A model generated the notes under the pieces. It ran no database searches. It had not been told where the DNA came from and saw only the letters and a list, made by a program, of their open reading frames with translations. The position numbers were made by a program, and so were the translations under genes. A DNA stretch of 64,000 bases from Myxococcales bacterium (GTDB taxonomy: Bacteria; Myxococcota_A; Polyangia; Nannocystales; Nannocystaceae), in contig JACKDU010000006.1 of NCBI GenBank assembly GCA_020633335.1, forward strand, positions 62,001-126,000. Direction: 5' to 3'. Below, piece by piece: positions 33,378-41,628 of the stretch (positions within the stretch are counted from its first letter, which is position 1; each line of letters starts with the position of its first letter).

Positions 33378-34337
33378 ATGGAGCGCGAGCGCGACGGCGA
33401 CAACCCCTGGCAGGCGATCATCGACATCGGCACCAACACGGTGCTCCTCCTCCTCGCGCGGCCGCGGGCGGGCGAGGCGGCGCTCGAGGTCGCCGACGAT
33501 CGGGCGATCATCACCCGCCTGGGCGAGGGGGTCGCCCAGCGCGGCGAGCTCTCGCCGGCCGCGATCGCCCGCACCCTCGACGCGCTCCGCAACCACCGCG
33601 CGGCGGCGGAGGAGCTCGGGGCGGAGATCGTCGCGGTGACCACCGAGGGGGTCCGCCTCGCCCGCAACCCCGACGACTTCCTGGTCCCGGCGGCCGCCGT
33701 CCTCGGGGTCCCCGTGCGGATGATCAGCGGCGAGGAGGAGGCGCGCCTCTCCTACCTCTCGGTCGCCCGCGAGAGCGGCGGCGGGACCCTGCGGGTGATC
33801 GACATCGGCGGCGCGTCGACCGAGCTCGTGGTCGGCGAGGGCGAGGCGGTGCTCGAGGCGGTCTCGCACCCGATCGGCTCGGTGCGCCTGACCGAGCGCT
33901 TCATCTCGAGCGACCCGCCGGCCCGCGGGGCGATCCGCGAGATCGAGGAGGAGGTCCGGCGGGTCCTCGCCGGCCAGCCGCTCACCCCCTTCCCCTGCCT
34001 CTGGGGCCTCGCCGGGACGGTGACGACCGCGGCCGCGCTCCTCCTCGGCCTCGATCGCTACGATCGTGATCGCGTCGACGGCTCCGAGCATGCCCTCGGG
34101 TCGCTCATCGAGCTCCGCGATCGCCTGGCCGCCCAGACCATCGACGAGCGGGTCTCGCCGATCCTCGAGCGCAAGCGGGCCGACGTGATCGTCGCCGGGA
34201 TCACGATCCTGATCGGCGCGATGGAGCATGCCGGCGCCGAGACGCTGATCGTCCGGGACCGCGGGCTCCGCTACGCGCTCGTCGACCGCTCACCAGTCGG
34301 CGGGCCGGCGGCGCCGATCGTCGGTGCTCCGGAATAG
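33378..34337 (+). CDS. Ppx/GppA family phosphatase
   Basis: 319-residue member of the exopolyphosphatase / pppGpp phosphohydrolase family (actin-like ATPase fold). Diagnostic segments: DIGTNTVLLLLA (phosphate-1), EEEARLSYLSVA, IDIGGASTELVVGEGE (phosphate-2) and GLAGTVTTAAALLL. It could degrade polyphosphate or pppGpp; residues do not separate the two. It lies directly after tolB, and a TATAGT hexamer sits 8 nt before its ATG with no Shine-Dalgarno, suggesting its own promoter. Confidence 0.92.
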   Translation: MERERDGDNPWQAIIDIGTNTVLLLLARPRAGEAALEVADDRAIITRLGEGVAQRGELSPAAIARTLDALRNHRAAAEELGAEIVAVTTEGVRLARNPDDFLVPAAAVLGVPVRMISGEEEARLSYLSVARESGGGTLRVIDIGGASTELVVGEGEAVLEAVSHPIGSVRLTERFISSDPPARGAIREIEEEVRRVLAGQPLTPFPCLWGLAGTVTTAAALLLGLDRYDRDRVDGSEHALGSLIELRDRLAAQTIDERVSPILERKRADVIVAGITILIGAMEHAGAETLIVRDRGLRYALVDRSPVGGPAAPIVGAPE

Positions 34338-34434
34338 GCGACGGTGATCGACTAGGCTGCCCAGGGTGTAGTACCTCTGGTGGGTCGCGGGCGAGCCCAC
34401 CTCGCCCCGCGCCGCGCTCCCACGCCGTGCCTCG

Positions 34435-35283
34435 ATGCGCCTCGACCTCCACTGCCACTCGACCTGCTCCGACGGCAGCCTCGCCCCCGCCGAGGTCGCC
34501 CGGGCGGCGCTCGCCGGCGGGGCGCGGCTCTTCTGCCTGACCGACCACGACACCCTCCAGGGCGGGCCGGCGGTCGCCGAGGCGCTCGCTGGGGCGCCCT
34601 GCGCCGTCCTGCGCGGGCTCGAGCTGAGCTGCAACGAGGGCGGCAGGACGATCCACCTCCTGATCTACGGGGTCGGGGAGGGGCCCGGGATGGACGCGCT
34701 CGCCGAGCGCCTGGTCGAGGTCGACGGGGCCCGGCGGCGGCGCCTGGTGGCGATCGTCGATCGCCTCGCCGGCCTCGGGATCGAGCTCGACGCGGCGGCG
34801 ATCCTCACCGGCGCCCACGGCCACACGCCCGGGCGCCCCGACGTCGCCCGCGCGCTCCGTGACGCCGGCGTGGTCTCGAGCCTCCGCGAGGCCTTCGACC
34901 GCTTCCTCCACGACGGCGGCCCGGCGGACGTGCCGATCGATCGCCTCGGCCTCGGCGAGGGGTTGGAGCTCGGTCGCGCCTGTGGGGCGAAGATGTCGCT
35001 CGCGCACCCCCACACCCTGCGCTCGCCGCCCCTCGTCGCCGACCTCTACACGCGCTTCCAGGGGGCGGGCCTCGGCGGGATCGAGGCGTTCTACGGCCGC
35101 TACGGGCCGAGCGAGCGCCTCGGCTGGTGTCGCCTCGCGGAGGATCGCGGCCTCGTGGTCACCGGCGGCTCCGACTTCCACGGCGAGGCTGTCCCTCAGG
35201 TCAGCCGGCCGACGATCGACCTGCCGGCGCGCCACGCCGCCCGGCTCTGCGAGTGGCTCGAGGTCGAGGCGCCGAGCGGGTAG
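34435..35283 (+). CDS. PHP-domain phosphoesterase (YciV/RNase AM-like)
   Basis: 282-residue PHP (polymerase and histidinol phosphatase) metal-dependent hydrolase. The PHP metal motifs are present: HCHSTCSDGSLAP, TDHDTLQG, a central GHTPGRPDVARAL, LAHPH and the final GGSDFHGE. This arrangement is that of the YciV/TrpH group (3',5'-nucleoside bisphosphate phosphatase, 5'-3' exonuclease of RNA). ATG 34435. It follows the Ppx/GppA gene by 97 bp and ends at a perfect bidirectional terminator. Confidence 0.9.
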   Translation: MRLDLHCHSTCSDGSLAPAEVARAALAGGARLFCLTDHDTLQGGPAVAEALAGAPCAVLRGLELSCNEGGRTIHLLIYGVGEGPGMDALAERLVEVDGARRRRLVAIVDRLAGLGIELDAAAILTGAHGHTPGRPDVARALRDAGVVSSLREAFDRFLHDGGPADVPIDRLGLGEGLELGRACGAKMSLAHPHTLRSPPLVADLYTRFQGAGLGGIEAFYGRYGPSERLGWCRLAEDRGLVVTGGSDFHGEAVPQVSRPTIDLPARHAARLCEWLEVEAPSG

Positions 35284-35314
35284 GGGCGCCGCCAGGGTCA
35301 GCCTTCGAAACGAG

Positions 35315-35340
35315 CGAGGGCGCCCCGGGAGGCGCCCTCG
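35315..35340. terminator. Bidirectional intrinsic terminator
   Basis: Perfect 10-bp stem (CGAGGGCGCC 35315-35324; GGCGCCCTCG 35331-35340) with a 6-nt loop, between the convergent PHP and pntB genes. On the minus strand it is followed by GCTCGTTTCG. Confidence 0.75.
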
Positions 35341-35364
35341 TCGAGGACTGCGCGCGTTCGCGCG

Positions 35365-36789
35365 CTATTCGCGGAGCTTGCCGAGGAGCCCGTCGACGGT
35401 CTTCTTGGCGTCGCCGTAGAGCATCCGGGTGTTCTCCTTGAAGAAGAGCGGGTTCTCGACGCCGGCGTAGCCGGTGCCGCGGCCGCGCTTCATCACGATC
35501 ACCGTCCCCGACTTCCAGACCTGGAGGACCGGCATGCCGGCGATCGGCGAGCTCGGATCGTCCTCGGCCGACGGGTTGACGATGTCGTTGGCGCCGATCA
35601 CCAGGACCACGTCGGTCTCCGGGAAGTCCTCGTTGATCTCCTCCATCTCGAGGACGATGTCGTAGGGGACGTTCGCCTCGGCGAGGAGCACGTTCATGTG
35701 CCCGGGGAGGCGGCCGGCGACCGGGTGGATCGCGAAGCGGAACTTGACCCTCTTGCTCCGCAGGTGCTTGGCGATCTCGGAGACCGTGTGCTGGGCCTGA
35801 GCGACCGCCATGCCGTAGCCGGGGACGACGATCACGCTCTTCGCGTCGCGGAGGAGCTCGACCGTCTCGTCGGCCGAGATCTCGGTGATCTCGCCCTCGA
35901 TCGGCTGACCGCCGCCGGCCGCCGGGGCGCCGCCGTCGGAGCCGAAGCCGCCCATGATCACCGAGATGAACGAGCGGTTCATCGCCTCGCACATGATGTA
36001 CGAGAGGATCGCGCCCGACGAGCCGACCAGCGCGCCGGTGACGATGAGGAGGTCGTTGGAGAGCATGAAGCCCGCCGCCGACGCCGCCCACCCCGAGTAG
36101 GAGTTGAGCATCGACACGACCACCGGCATGTCGGCGCCGCCGATCGCCATCACCATGTGGACGCCGATCACGCAGGCGATCCCGGTCATCACCAGGAGCC
36201 AGGTGAGGCCGTCCGCCGGCGCCCCGAAGAGGAAGAGGTAGCCGAGGAAGCAGCTCCCCAGGACCATCAGGAGGTTGAGGAGGTGGCGGCCCGGGAGGAG
36301 GAGCGGCTTGCCGCCGATCGACCCCTTGAGCTTGAGGAAGGCGATGATCGACCCGGTGAAGGTGATCGCGCCGACGAAGACGCCGATGAAGATCTCGATC
36401 GCGTGGATCGTGTGCTCGGTGCCGGTGAGGTGCTCGGTCGGCGAGATGTAGCTGGCGATCCCGACCAGGACGGCCGCGAGGCCGACGAAGGAGTGGAGCA
36501 TCGCCACCAGCTCGGGCATCGAGGTCATCGCCACCCGGGAGGCCAGGAAGGCGCCGATCAGCGCGCCCGGGATGATCGAGGCCGCGAGCACCGCGAAGCC
36601 GGTGCCGCTGACGTTGGCGGCCCCGGCCAGGTTGGTGCCGACCGCCGTGACGACGATCGCCAGGACCATGCCGATGATCCCGTTGAGGTTGCCGCGGCGG
36701 GCGGTCTCCTGCTTGGAGAGGCCGCCGAGCGAGAGGATGAAGAGGGCGCTCGCGGCGATGTAGCAGACGACGAGAAGGCTGTAGGACAT
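35365..36789 (-). CDS. pntB: NAD(P) transhydrogenase subunit beta
   Basis: 474-residue inner-membrane subunit of the proton-translocating transhydrogenase that reduces NADP+ with NADH. About nine N-terminal helices (~1-270) are followed by the cytoplasmic NADP(H)-binding domain (~290-474) with VIVVPGYGMAVAQAQH (nucleotide-binding GxGxxxA/V), HPVAGRLPGHMNVLLAEANVPYD and IGANDIVNPSA, plus the KRGRGTGYAGVENPLF loop. Length is as in E. coli. The preceding GGAGGAG is a strong ribosome binding site; pntA lies 16 bp upstream. Confidence 0.96.
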   Translation of the reverse strand: MSYSLLVVCYIAASALFILSLGGLSKQETARRGNLNGIIGMVLAIVVTAVGTNLAGAANVSGTGFAVLAASIIPGALIGAFLASRVAMTSMPELVAMLHSFVGLAAVLVGIASYISPTEHLTGTEHTIHAIEIFIGVFVGAITFTGSIIAFLKLKGSIGGKPLLLPGRHLLNLLMVLGSCFLGYLFLFGAPADGLTWLLVMTGIACVIGVHMVMAIGGADMPVVVSMLNSYSGWAASAAGFMLSNDLLIVTGALVGSSGAILSYIMCEAMNRSFISVIMGGFGSDGGAPAAGGGQPIEGEITEISADETVELLRDAKSVIVVPGYGMAVAQAQHTVSEIAKHLRSKRVKFRFAIHPVAGRLPGHMNVLLAEANVPYDIVLEMEEINEDFPETDVVLVIGANDIVNPSAEDDPSSPIAGMPVLQVWKSGTVIVMKRGRGTGYAGVENPLFFKENTRMLYGDAKKTVDGLLGKLRE

Positions 36790-36805
36790 CGTTCGTCTCC
36801 TCCGA

Positions 36806-38359
36806 CTACTTGCGGAACATCTTCAGCATCCGCTGGGTGACCAGGAAGCCGCCGGCGATGTTGATGGTGGCGACGAGGATGGCGACCGCGCCGAGGATCG
36901 TCGCGGGGGCCAGGGGCTCGCCCGAGACCTGGAGCATGCCGCCGATGATGATGATCCCGCTGATCGCGTTGGTCACCGACATGAGCGGGGTGTGGAGCGC
37001 CGGGGTGACGCTCCAGATCACCTGGTAGCCGACGAAGCAGGCGAGGACGAAGACCGTGAAGTGGGAGAGGAAGCCGGCCGGCGCGCCGACGCCGATCCCG
37101 AGGAGGATCGCGCCGACGAGGAGGAGCGAGAGGGGCGAGCCCTTCTTCTTCTTCTCCTCCTTGGCCTTGTGGGCCTCGGCCGCCGGGGTCGCGGACGGCT
37201 TCGGCTTCGGCGGCGAGGGGTCGGCGATCTTCGGCGGCGGCCACATCATCTCGCCGTCCTTGAGGACCAGCGCCCCGCGGACCACGACGTCCTCGAGGTT
37301 GACCTTGAAGCCGTCGTTCTTCCCCATGTCATCGAGGAGGTGACAGAGGTTCGAGCCGTAGAGCTGGCTCGACTGCGCGGCCATCCGGCTCGGGAGGTCG
37401 GTGTAGCCGACGATCGTCACGCCGTTGTGGACGATCGCCTCGCCCGGCTGGGTGAGCTCGCAGTTGCCCCCGCGCTCGGCCGCCATGTCGACGATCACCG
37501 AGCCCGGCTTCATCGCCTCGACGTGGTAGCGCTCGAGGAGGCGCGGCGCCGGGCGACCGGGGATCAGCGCGGTCGTGATGATGATGTCGACCTCCTGGGC
37601 CTGGGCCTTGAAGAGCGCCATCTCGGCGGCGATGAACTCGGGGCTCATCACCTTCGCGTAGCCGCCCTGGCCGGTGCCGTCCTCCTGGAAGTCGAGCTCG
37701 AGGAACTCGGCGCCCATCGACTCGACCTGCTCCTTGACCACCGGGCGGGTGTCGAAGGCGCGGACGATCGCGCCGAGGCCCCGGGCCGCGCCGATCGCCG
37801 CGAGGCCGGCCACGCCGGCGCCGATCACCATCACCTTGGCCGGCGGGACCTTGCCCGCCGCGGTGATCTGACCGGTGAAGAAGCGGCCGAAGTTCTGGGC
37901 GGCCTCGACGACCGCGCGGTAGCCGGCGATGTTGGCCATCGACGAGAGGGCGTCGAGCTTCTGCGCGCGGCTGATCCGCGGGACCTGGTCCATCGCCAGG
38001 ACCGTCGCCTTGCGGGCGGCCAGGCGATCGAGGAGCGCCTGGTTCTCCGCCGGCCAGATGAACGAGATCAGGATCCCGCCCTCGCGGACGAGGTCGGCCT
38101 CGTGGCAGCGCTGGGCCGGGTGATCCTCCGGCTCGCGGACCTTGAGGATGATGTCGCTCGACTGGTAGAGCTGGCGGACGTCGGCGATGACCGTGCAGCC
38201 GGCCTCGCGGTAGGCGTCGTCGCTGAAGTTGGCCGCGGCTCCGGCGCCGGACTCAACCTGCACCTCAAAGCCGAATTTCTGGAGGCGCCGGGCGTTGTCC
38301 GGGGTCGCCGCCACCCGGCACTCGCCCGGGTGGACTTCCTTGGGGATCCCAATTTTCAT
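36806..38359 (-). CDS. pntA: NAD(P) transhydrogenase subunit alpha
   Basis: 517-residue subunit with the NAD(H)-binding AlaDH/PNT domain (~1-370; start MKIGIPKEVHPGECRVAATP, nucleotide loop VIGAGVAGLAAIGAARGLGA, and RAQKLDALSSMANIAGYRA) and a C-terminal membrane domain of about four helices (~400-510), with a Pro/Ala/Lys-rich bridge. It is a fused (E. coli-type) alpha chain rather than split PntAA/PntAB. First gene of the pntA-pntB operon. Supplies NADPH at the cost of the proton gradient. Confidence 0.96.
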   Translation of the reverse strand: MKIGIPKEVHPGECRVAATPDNARRLQKFGFEVQVESGAGAAANFSDDAYREAGCTVIADVRQLYQSSDIILKVREPEDHPAQRCHEADLVREGGILISFIWPAENQALLDRLAARKATVLAMDQVPRISRAQKLDALSSMANIAGYRAVVEAAQNFGRFFTGQITAAGKVPPAKVMVIGAGVAGLAAIGAARGLGAIVRAFDTRPVVKEQVESMGAEFLELDFQEDGTGQGGYAKVMSPEFIAAEMALFKAQAQEVDIIITTALIPGRPAPRLLERYHVEAMKPGSVIVDMAAERGGNCELTQPGEAIVHNGVTIVGYTDLPSRMAAQSSQLYGSNLCHLLDDMGKNDGFKVNLEDVVVRGALVLKDGEMMWPPPKIADPSPPKPKPSATPAAEAHKAKEEKKKKGSPLSLLLVGAILLGIGVGAPAGFLSHFTVFVLACFVGYQVIWSVTPALHTPLMSVTNAISGIIIIGGMLQVSGEPLAPATILGAVAILVATINIAGGFLVTQRMLKMFRK

Positions 38360-38431
38360 CGTCGCAGTGATCTCCTCGGGCGGCCCATGAGTATCACGGG
38401 CGGCGCCGCTAGGGCCATCGCTGGCGAGCCC

Positions 38432-38450
38432 GCCGCGGCGCCGCCGCGGC
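38432..38450 (-). terminator. GC-rich hairpin after the regulator gene
   Basis: Self-complementary GCCGCGGC at 38432-38439 and again at 38443-38450 with a GCC loop, just past the stop of the winged-helix gene on the minus strand; no T run. Confidence 0.35.
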
Positions 38451-38453
38451 GCC

Positions 38454-38762
38454 CTAGCGTCGGGCCTGCGCCCAGCGATCGATGACCATCGTCAGGAGCG
38501 CGCCGACGCTGCGGTGCGCCTCGAGCGGGTGCCGGAGGGGGGCGTCGGCGTCGATCTCGTAGCGATTTCGTCGGCCCTCCCGGACGCGCGTGATGATCCC
38601 CGCTTCGACGAGGTCGGCGAGGATCTTCTGGACCGCGCGCTCGGTGATCCCGACCTCGGCGGCGATGTCACGGACGCGGGCGACGGGGTCGCGGGCGAGG
38701 CAAACGAGGACGTGCCCGTGGTTGCTCAGGAACGTCCAGGTGGTCGGGGATTCGGCGCTCAT
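38454..38762 (-). CDS. Small winged-helix (MarR/ArsR-like) regulator
   Basis: 102-residue DNA-binding protein consisting of little more than one winged helix-turn-helix: HGHVLVCLARDPVARVRDIA, then ITERAVQKILADLVEAG (recognition helix) and IITRVREGRRNRYEID (wing). The C-terminal ~25 residues look helical and could dimerise. The ATG at 38762 was chosen; a longer frame to 38810 would start inside the AT-rich operator-like region. It is divergent from isocitrate dehydrogenase, which it may regulate (inferred from position). Confidence 0.85.
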   Translation of the reverse strand: MSAESPTTWTFLSNHGHVLVCLARDPVARVRDIAAEVGITERAVQKILADLVEAGIITRVREGRRNRYEIDADAPLRHPLEAHRSVGALLTMVIDRWAQARR

Positions 38763-38855
38763 GCGACCTGCGGGCCTCCAAGCTCGCCGATTCAAAGATT
38801 TTCTTTGCATGAATTTTTTTTCGTGTATTTATTTTCACGAAAGGAAAATCTTCAT
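38763..38855. promoter_or_regulatory. AT-rich divergent regulatory region with two palindromes
   Basis: Strongly AT-rich island in GC-rich DNA between the winged-helix regulator and icd. It holds CAAAGA-TTT-TCTTTG (38793-38807) and TTTCGTG-N10-CACGAAA (38819-38842), both perfect inverted repeats. A GAAAATCTT word occurs on both strands (38796-38804 minus; 38844-38852 plus), the plus copy ending 3 nt before the icd ATG. A candidate -35/-10 (TTTGCA 38804-38809, TATTTA 38826-38831, 16-nt spacer) lies between. Probably the operator-promoter region. Confidence 0.6.
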
Positions 38856-40385
38856 ATGTTCGATGGAGCCCCCTCGACCCCGACGCCCACCCACAGCCCC
38901 GCGACGACCGCGTCGCTGACCCCCGTGCCGATCACCGTCGCCGAGGGCGACGGGATCGGCCCTGAGATCATGGAGGCCACCCTCCGGGTGCTCGAAGCCG
39001 CCGGCGCCGCCCTGGCGGTCGAGCGGATCGAGATCGGCGCCCGCCGCTACCTCGCGGGCGCGAGCGCCGGGATCGACCCCGCGTCCTGGGACTCGCTGCG
39101 GCGCACCCGGGTCTTCCTCAAGGCGCCGATCTCGACCCCGCAGGGCGGCGGCTACAAGAGCCTCAACGTCACCGCCCGCAAGACCCTCGGCCTCTTCGCC
39201 AACGTCCGGCCCTGCGTCGCCTACCACCCCTTCGTCGAGACCCGCCACCCCGGGATGGACGTGGTGATCGTCCGCGAGAACGAGGAGGACACCTACGGCG
39301 GGATCGAGCACCGACAGACCGCCGAGGTCACCCAGTGCCTCAAGCTGATCAGCCGCCCGGGCTGCGAGCGGATCGTCCGCTACGCCTTCGACTACGCCCG
39401 CCGGAGCGGCCGCCAGAAGGTCACCTGCATGACCAAGGACAACATCATGAAGATCACCGATGGGCTCTTCCATCAGGTCTTCGCTGAGATCGGCGCGGAG
39501 TACCCGGAGATCGAGCAGGAGCACCGGATCATCGACATCGGCGCCGCCCGCCTGGCGACCCGACCGGAGGACTTCGACGTGATCGTCACGCCGAACCTCT
39601 ACGGCGACATCATCTCCGACATCGCCGCCGAGCTCGCGGGCTCGATCGGCCTGGCGGGCTCGGCGAACATCGGCCGCGAGTGCGCGATGTTTGAGGCGAT
39701 CCACGGCTCGGCCCCCGACATCGCCGGCCAGGGGCTCGCCAACCCCTCCGGGCTCCTCCTGGCGGCGGTGATGATGCTCGTGCACATCGACCAGGCCGAG
39801 GTCGCCGGCCGGGTCCACAACGCCTGGCTGCGGACCCTCGAGGACGGGATCCACACGCCGGACGTCCATCGCCCCGGCAAGAGCCGCCGGCGGGTCGGCA
39901 CCCGCGACTTCGCCTCGGCGGTGATCGATCGCCTCGGGAGCGAGCCCAGGCACCTGCGGCCGGTCAACTATCGCGCGCCGAGCCTCCCCGAGGCCCCCGC
40001 GACCTCGGCCGCGCCAGCGCCGGCGATCGCGGTCCGGCGCCCGGTCAAGGAGCTCCGCGGGGTCGATGTCTTCGTCGAGTGGGACGAGCGCGGCCGCGAT
40101 CCGGCCGCGCTCGCGCGCCTCCTTGCGCTCGCCGAGGTCCCGCCGCTCCGCCTCTCGTTGATCACCAACCGCGGGGTCAAGGTCCACCCGGGCGGCTTCC
40201 CCGAGACCTCCTGCACCGACCACTGGCGCTGCCGCTTCGTCGCGGACGGCGAGCTCCCGCTCTCGCCCGCGGAGATCATCGCGCTCCTGCGGATGCTCCA
40301 CGATCTCCGGGTCGACGTGATCAAGACCGAGAACCTCTACGCCTTCGACGGAGAGCGCGGCTACTCGCTCGGTCAGGGGGAGTAG
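38856..40385 (+). CDS. icd: Isocitrate dehydrogenase (long, Thermus-type)
   Basis: 509-residue isocitrate dehydrogenase: catalytic domain with GDGIGPEIMEA, APISTPQGGGYKSLNVTARK (isocitrate-binding Ser and Asn), VRENEEDTYGGIEH, the metal-binding NLYGDIISDIAAEL and the GSAPDIAGQGLANP cofactor region. The last ~110 residues (from ~395) form an extra domain, FVEWDERGRDPAALA... to the end, found in Thermus/Rickettsia-type enzymes of about 500 residues. Converts isocitrate to 2-oxoglutarate; cofactor (NADP or NAD) not decided here. ATG 38856 is preferred over an upstream frame; AAAGGAAAA serves as RBS. Confidence 0.93.
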   Translation: MFDGAPSTPTPTHSPATTASLTPVPITVAEGDGIGPEIMEATLRVLEAAGAALAVERIEIGARRYLAGASAGIDPASWDSLRRTRVFLKAPISTPQGGGYKSLNVTARKTLGLFANVRPCVAYHPFVETRHPGMDVVIVRENEEDTYGGIEHRQTAEVTQCLKLISRPGCERIVRYAFDYARRSGRQKVTCMTKDNIMKITDGLFHQVFAEIGAEYPEIEQEHRIIDIGAARLATRPEDFDVIVTPNLYGDIISDIAAELAGSIGLAGSANIGRECAMFEAIHGSAPDIAGQGLANPSGLLLAAVMMLVHIDQAEVAGRVHNAWLRTLEDGIHTPDVHRPGKSRRRVGTRDFASAVIDRLGSEPRHLRPVNYRAPSLPEAPATSAAPAPAIAVRRPVKELRGVDVFVEWDERGRDPAALARLLALAEVPPLRLSLITNRGVKVHPGGFPETSCTDHWRCRFVADGELPLSPAEIIALLRMLHDLRVDVIKTENLYAFDGERGYSLGQGE

Positions 40386-40399
40386 GGTAGCCTCCGGCG

Positions 40400-40891
40400 A
40401 TGTCCGACGAGGCCGATCCGCTGACCCACTTCGACGCGGGCGGGGCCGCCCACATGGTGGCGATCACCGCCAAGCCCGAGACTCCGCGGATGGCCAGCGC
40501 CCGCGCCCGGGTGCGGATGGCGGCCGCGACCCTCCAGCGGATCCGCGAGGGGAGCGTCGGCAAGGGCGACGTCCTCGCCGTCGCCCGCCTCGCGGCGATC
40601 GGCGGGGCCAAGCAGACCTCGACGCTGATCCCCCTCTGTCACCCGGTCCGGGTCACCGCGGTCAGCGTCGAGTTCACCCTCGACGACGCCCTCCCCGGGG
40701 TGATCGTCGACGTCCGCGTCGAGGCCCACGATCGCACCGGCCCGGACATGGAGGCGATGAGCGCGGCCGCGACCGCCGGCCTGACGATCTACGACATGTG
40801 CAAGGCGATGGACCGGGGGATGACGATCGAGGCGATCGCGCTGACCGCCAAGGGAGGCGGCAAGTCGGGGACCTGGACCCGCGGCGCCTGA
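40400..40891 (+). CDS. moaC: Cyclic pyranopterin monophosphate synthase
   Basis: 163-residue MoaC, second enzyme of molybdenum cofactor synthesis. Family motifs: KGDVLAVARLAAIGGAKQTS, LIPLCHPV (active-site His), GPDMEAMSA and the Lys-rich end KGGGKSGTW. A TAGCCT hexamer ends 6 nt before its ATG. No other moa/moe genes are in the window. It is convergent with the TetR gene, 12 nt away. Confidence 0.95.
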   Translation: MSDEADPLTHFDAGGAAHMVAITAKPETPRMASARARVRMAAATLQRIREGSVGKGDVLAVARLAAIGGAKQTSTLIPLCHPVRVTAVSVEFTLDDALPGVIVDVRVEAHDRTGPDMEAMSAAATAGLTIYDMCKAMDRGMTIEAIALTAKGGGKSGTWTRGA

Positions 40892-40903
40892 GCTCGCCCC
40901 GGG

Positions 40904-41548
40904 TCAGCCGGCGGCCGGCGGGCTCGCGCGATCGAGGTAGCCGAGCACGAGCTGGACGAGCGAGCGCTCGAGCGCCGGGTCGAGGATCCGCTCGGGGTAG
41001 CGGCGGAGGGTGGTCCGGAGGACGCCGCCCACCGCCTGGGTGAGGATCGCCCCGGCGAGCTCGGGGTCGGCGATGTGGAGGTCGGGGTGGGCGCGGATCC
41101 CCGCGGCGGTCACGGTCGCGGCGAAGTCCTCGAACTCGTCCATGATCGCCGCGCTCTCCGGCATCATCCGGTGGAGGACGCCGTCGAGGGTCGGGTTGAC
41201 CCGGTGGGAGGCGATCAGCGCGGCCATGAGCCTCGGGATCGCCGCCGCGAGGGGGAGGGCGATCAGCTCGGCGAGCGCGCCCGAGAGGACCGAGCGCATC
41301 TCCTCGACGTGGCGGCGGGCGAGCTCGGCGATGATCGCCTCGCGGTCGCCGAAGTACTGGTAGAGCGAGCCAATGCTCACCCCCGCCCGCGCGGCGATCG
41401 CGTTGGTCGACGCCGCCTCGGGCCCCTCGCGCTCGAGGATCTGAGCGGCGGCCGTCAGGATCGCCTCGACCGTGGCCTTCGAACGGGCCTGGATGGCGGT
41501 CCTGCGGCCCTTGTGGGCCGTCTTCTTCGCGGGGCGGCGGCTCGTCAT
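40904..41548 (-). CDS. TetR-family regulator
   Basis: 214-residue TetR-type repressor. The N-terminal ~20 residues are a basic tail, then the helix-turn-helix region (~25-70: AILTAAAQILEREGPEAASTNAIAARAGVSIGSLYQYFGDREAII), with GVSIGSLYQYF as recognition helix. The C-terminal helical domain (~90-214) is ligand-binding and not assigned to a specific class. It is divergent from a Coq4-like gene with a palindrome (41566-41585) between, so it likely represses itself and/or that gene. Confidence 0.9.
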   Translation of the reverse strand: MTSRRPAKKTAHKGRRTAIQARSKATVEAILTAAAQILEREGPEAASTNAIAARAGVSIGSLYQYFGDREAIIAELARRHVEEMRSVLSGALAELIALPLAAAIPRLMAALIASHRVNPTLDGVLHRMMPESAAIMDEFEDFAATVTAAGIRAHPDLHIADPELAGAILTQAVGGVLRTTLRRYPERILDPALERSLVQLVLGYLDRASPPAAG

Positions 41549-41565
41549 GAACGCGAGTGTACAAG

Positions 41566-41585
41566 ATATGAGCTTGGGCTCATAT
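41566..41585. promoter_or_regulatory. Palindromic operator between tetR-like and coq4-like genes
   Basis: ATATGAGC (41566-41573), 4-bp centre TTGG, GCTCATAT (41578-41585): a perfect 8+8 bp palindrome, typical in size of TetR-family operators, in the 80-bp divergent gap. Confidence 0.7.
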
Positions 41586-41628
41586 TCCTTTCGTCGGCCG
41601 AGAACGGCCCCCTCGAAAGGAAGACCCC

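Noticed and set aside
38763..38810. Start of the winged-helix gene at 38810
   Set aside because: Would place the coding start within the AT-rich palindrome region; ATG 38762 gives the compact family length.
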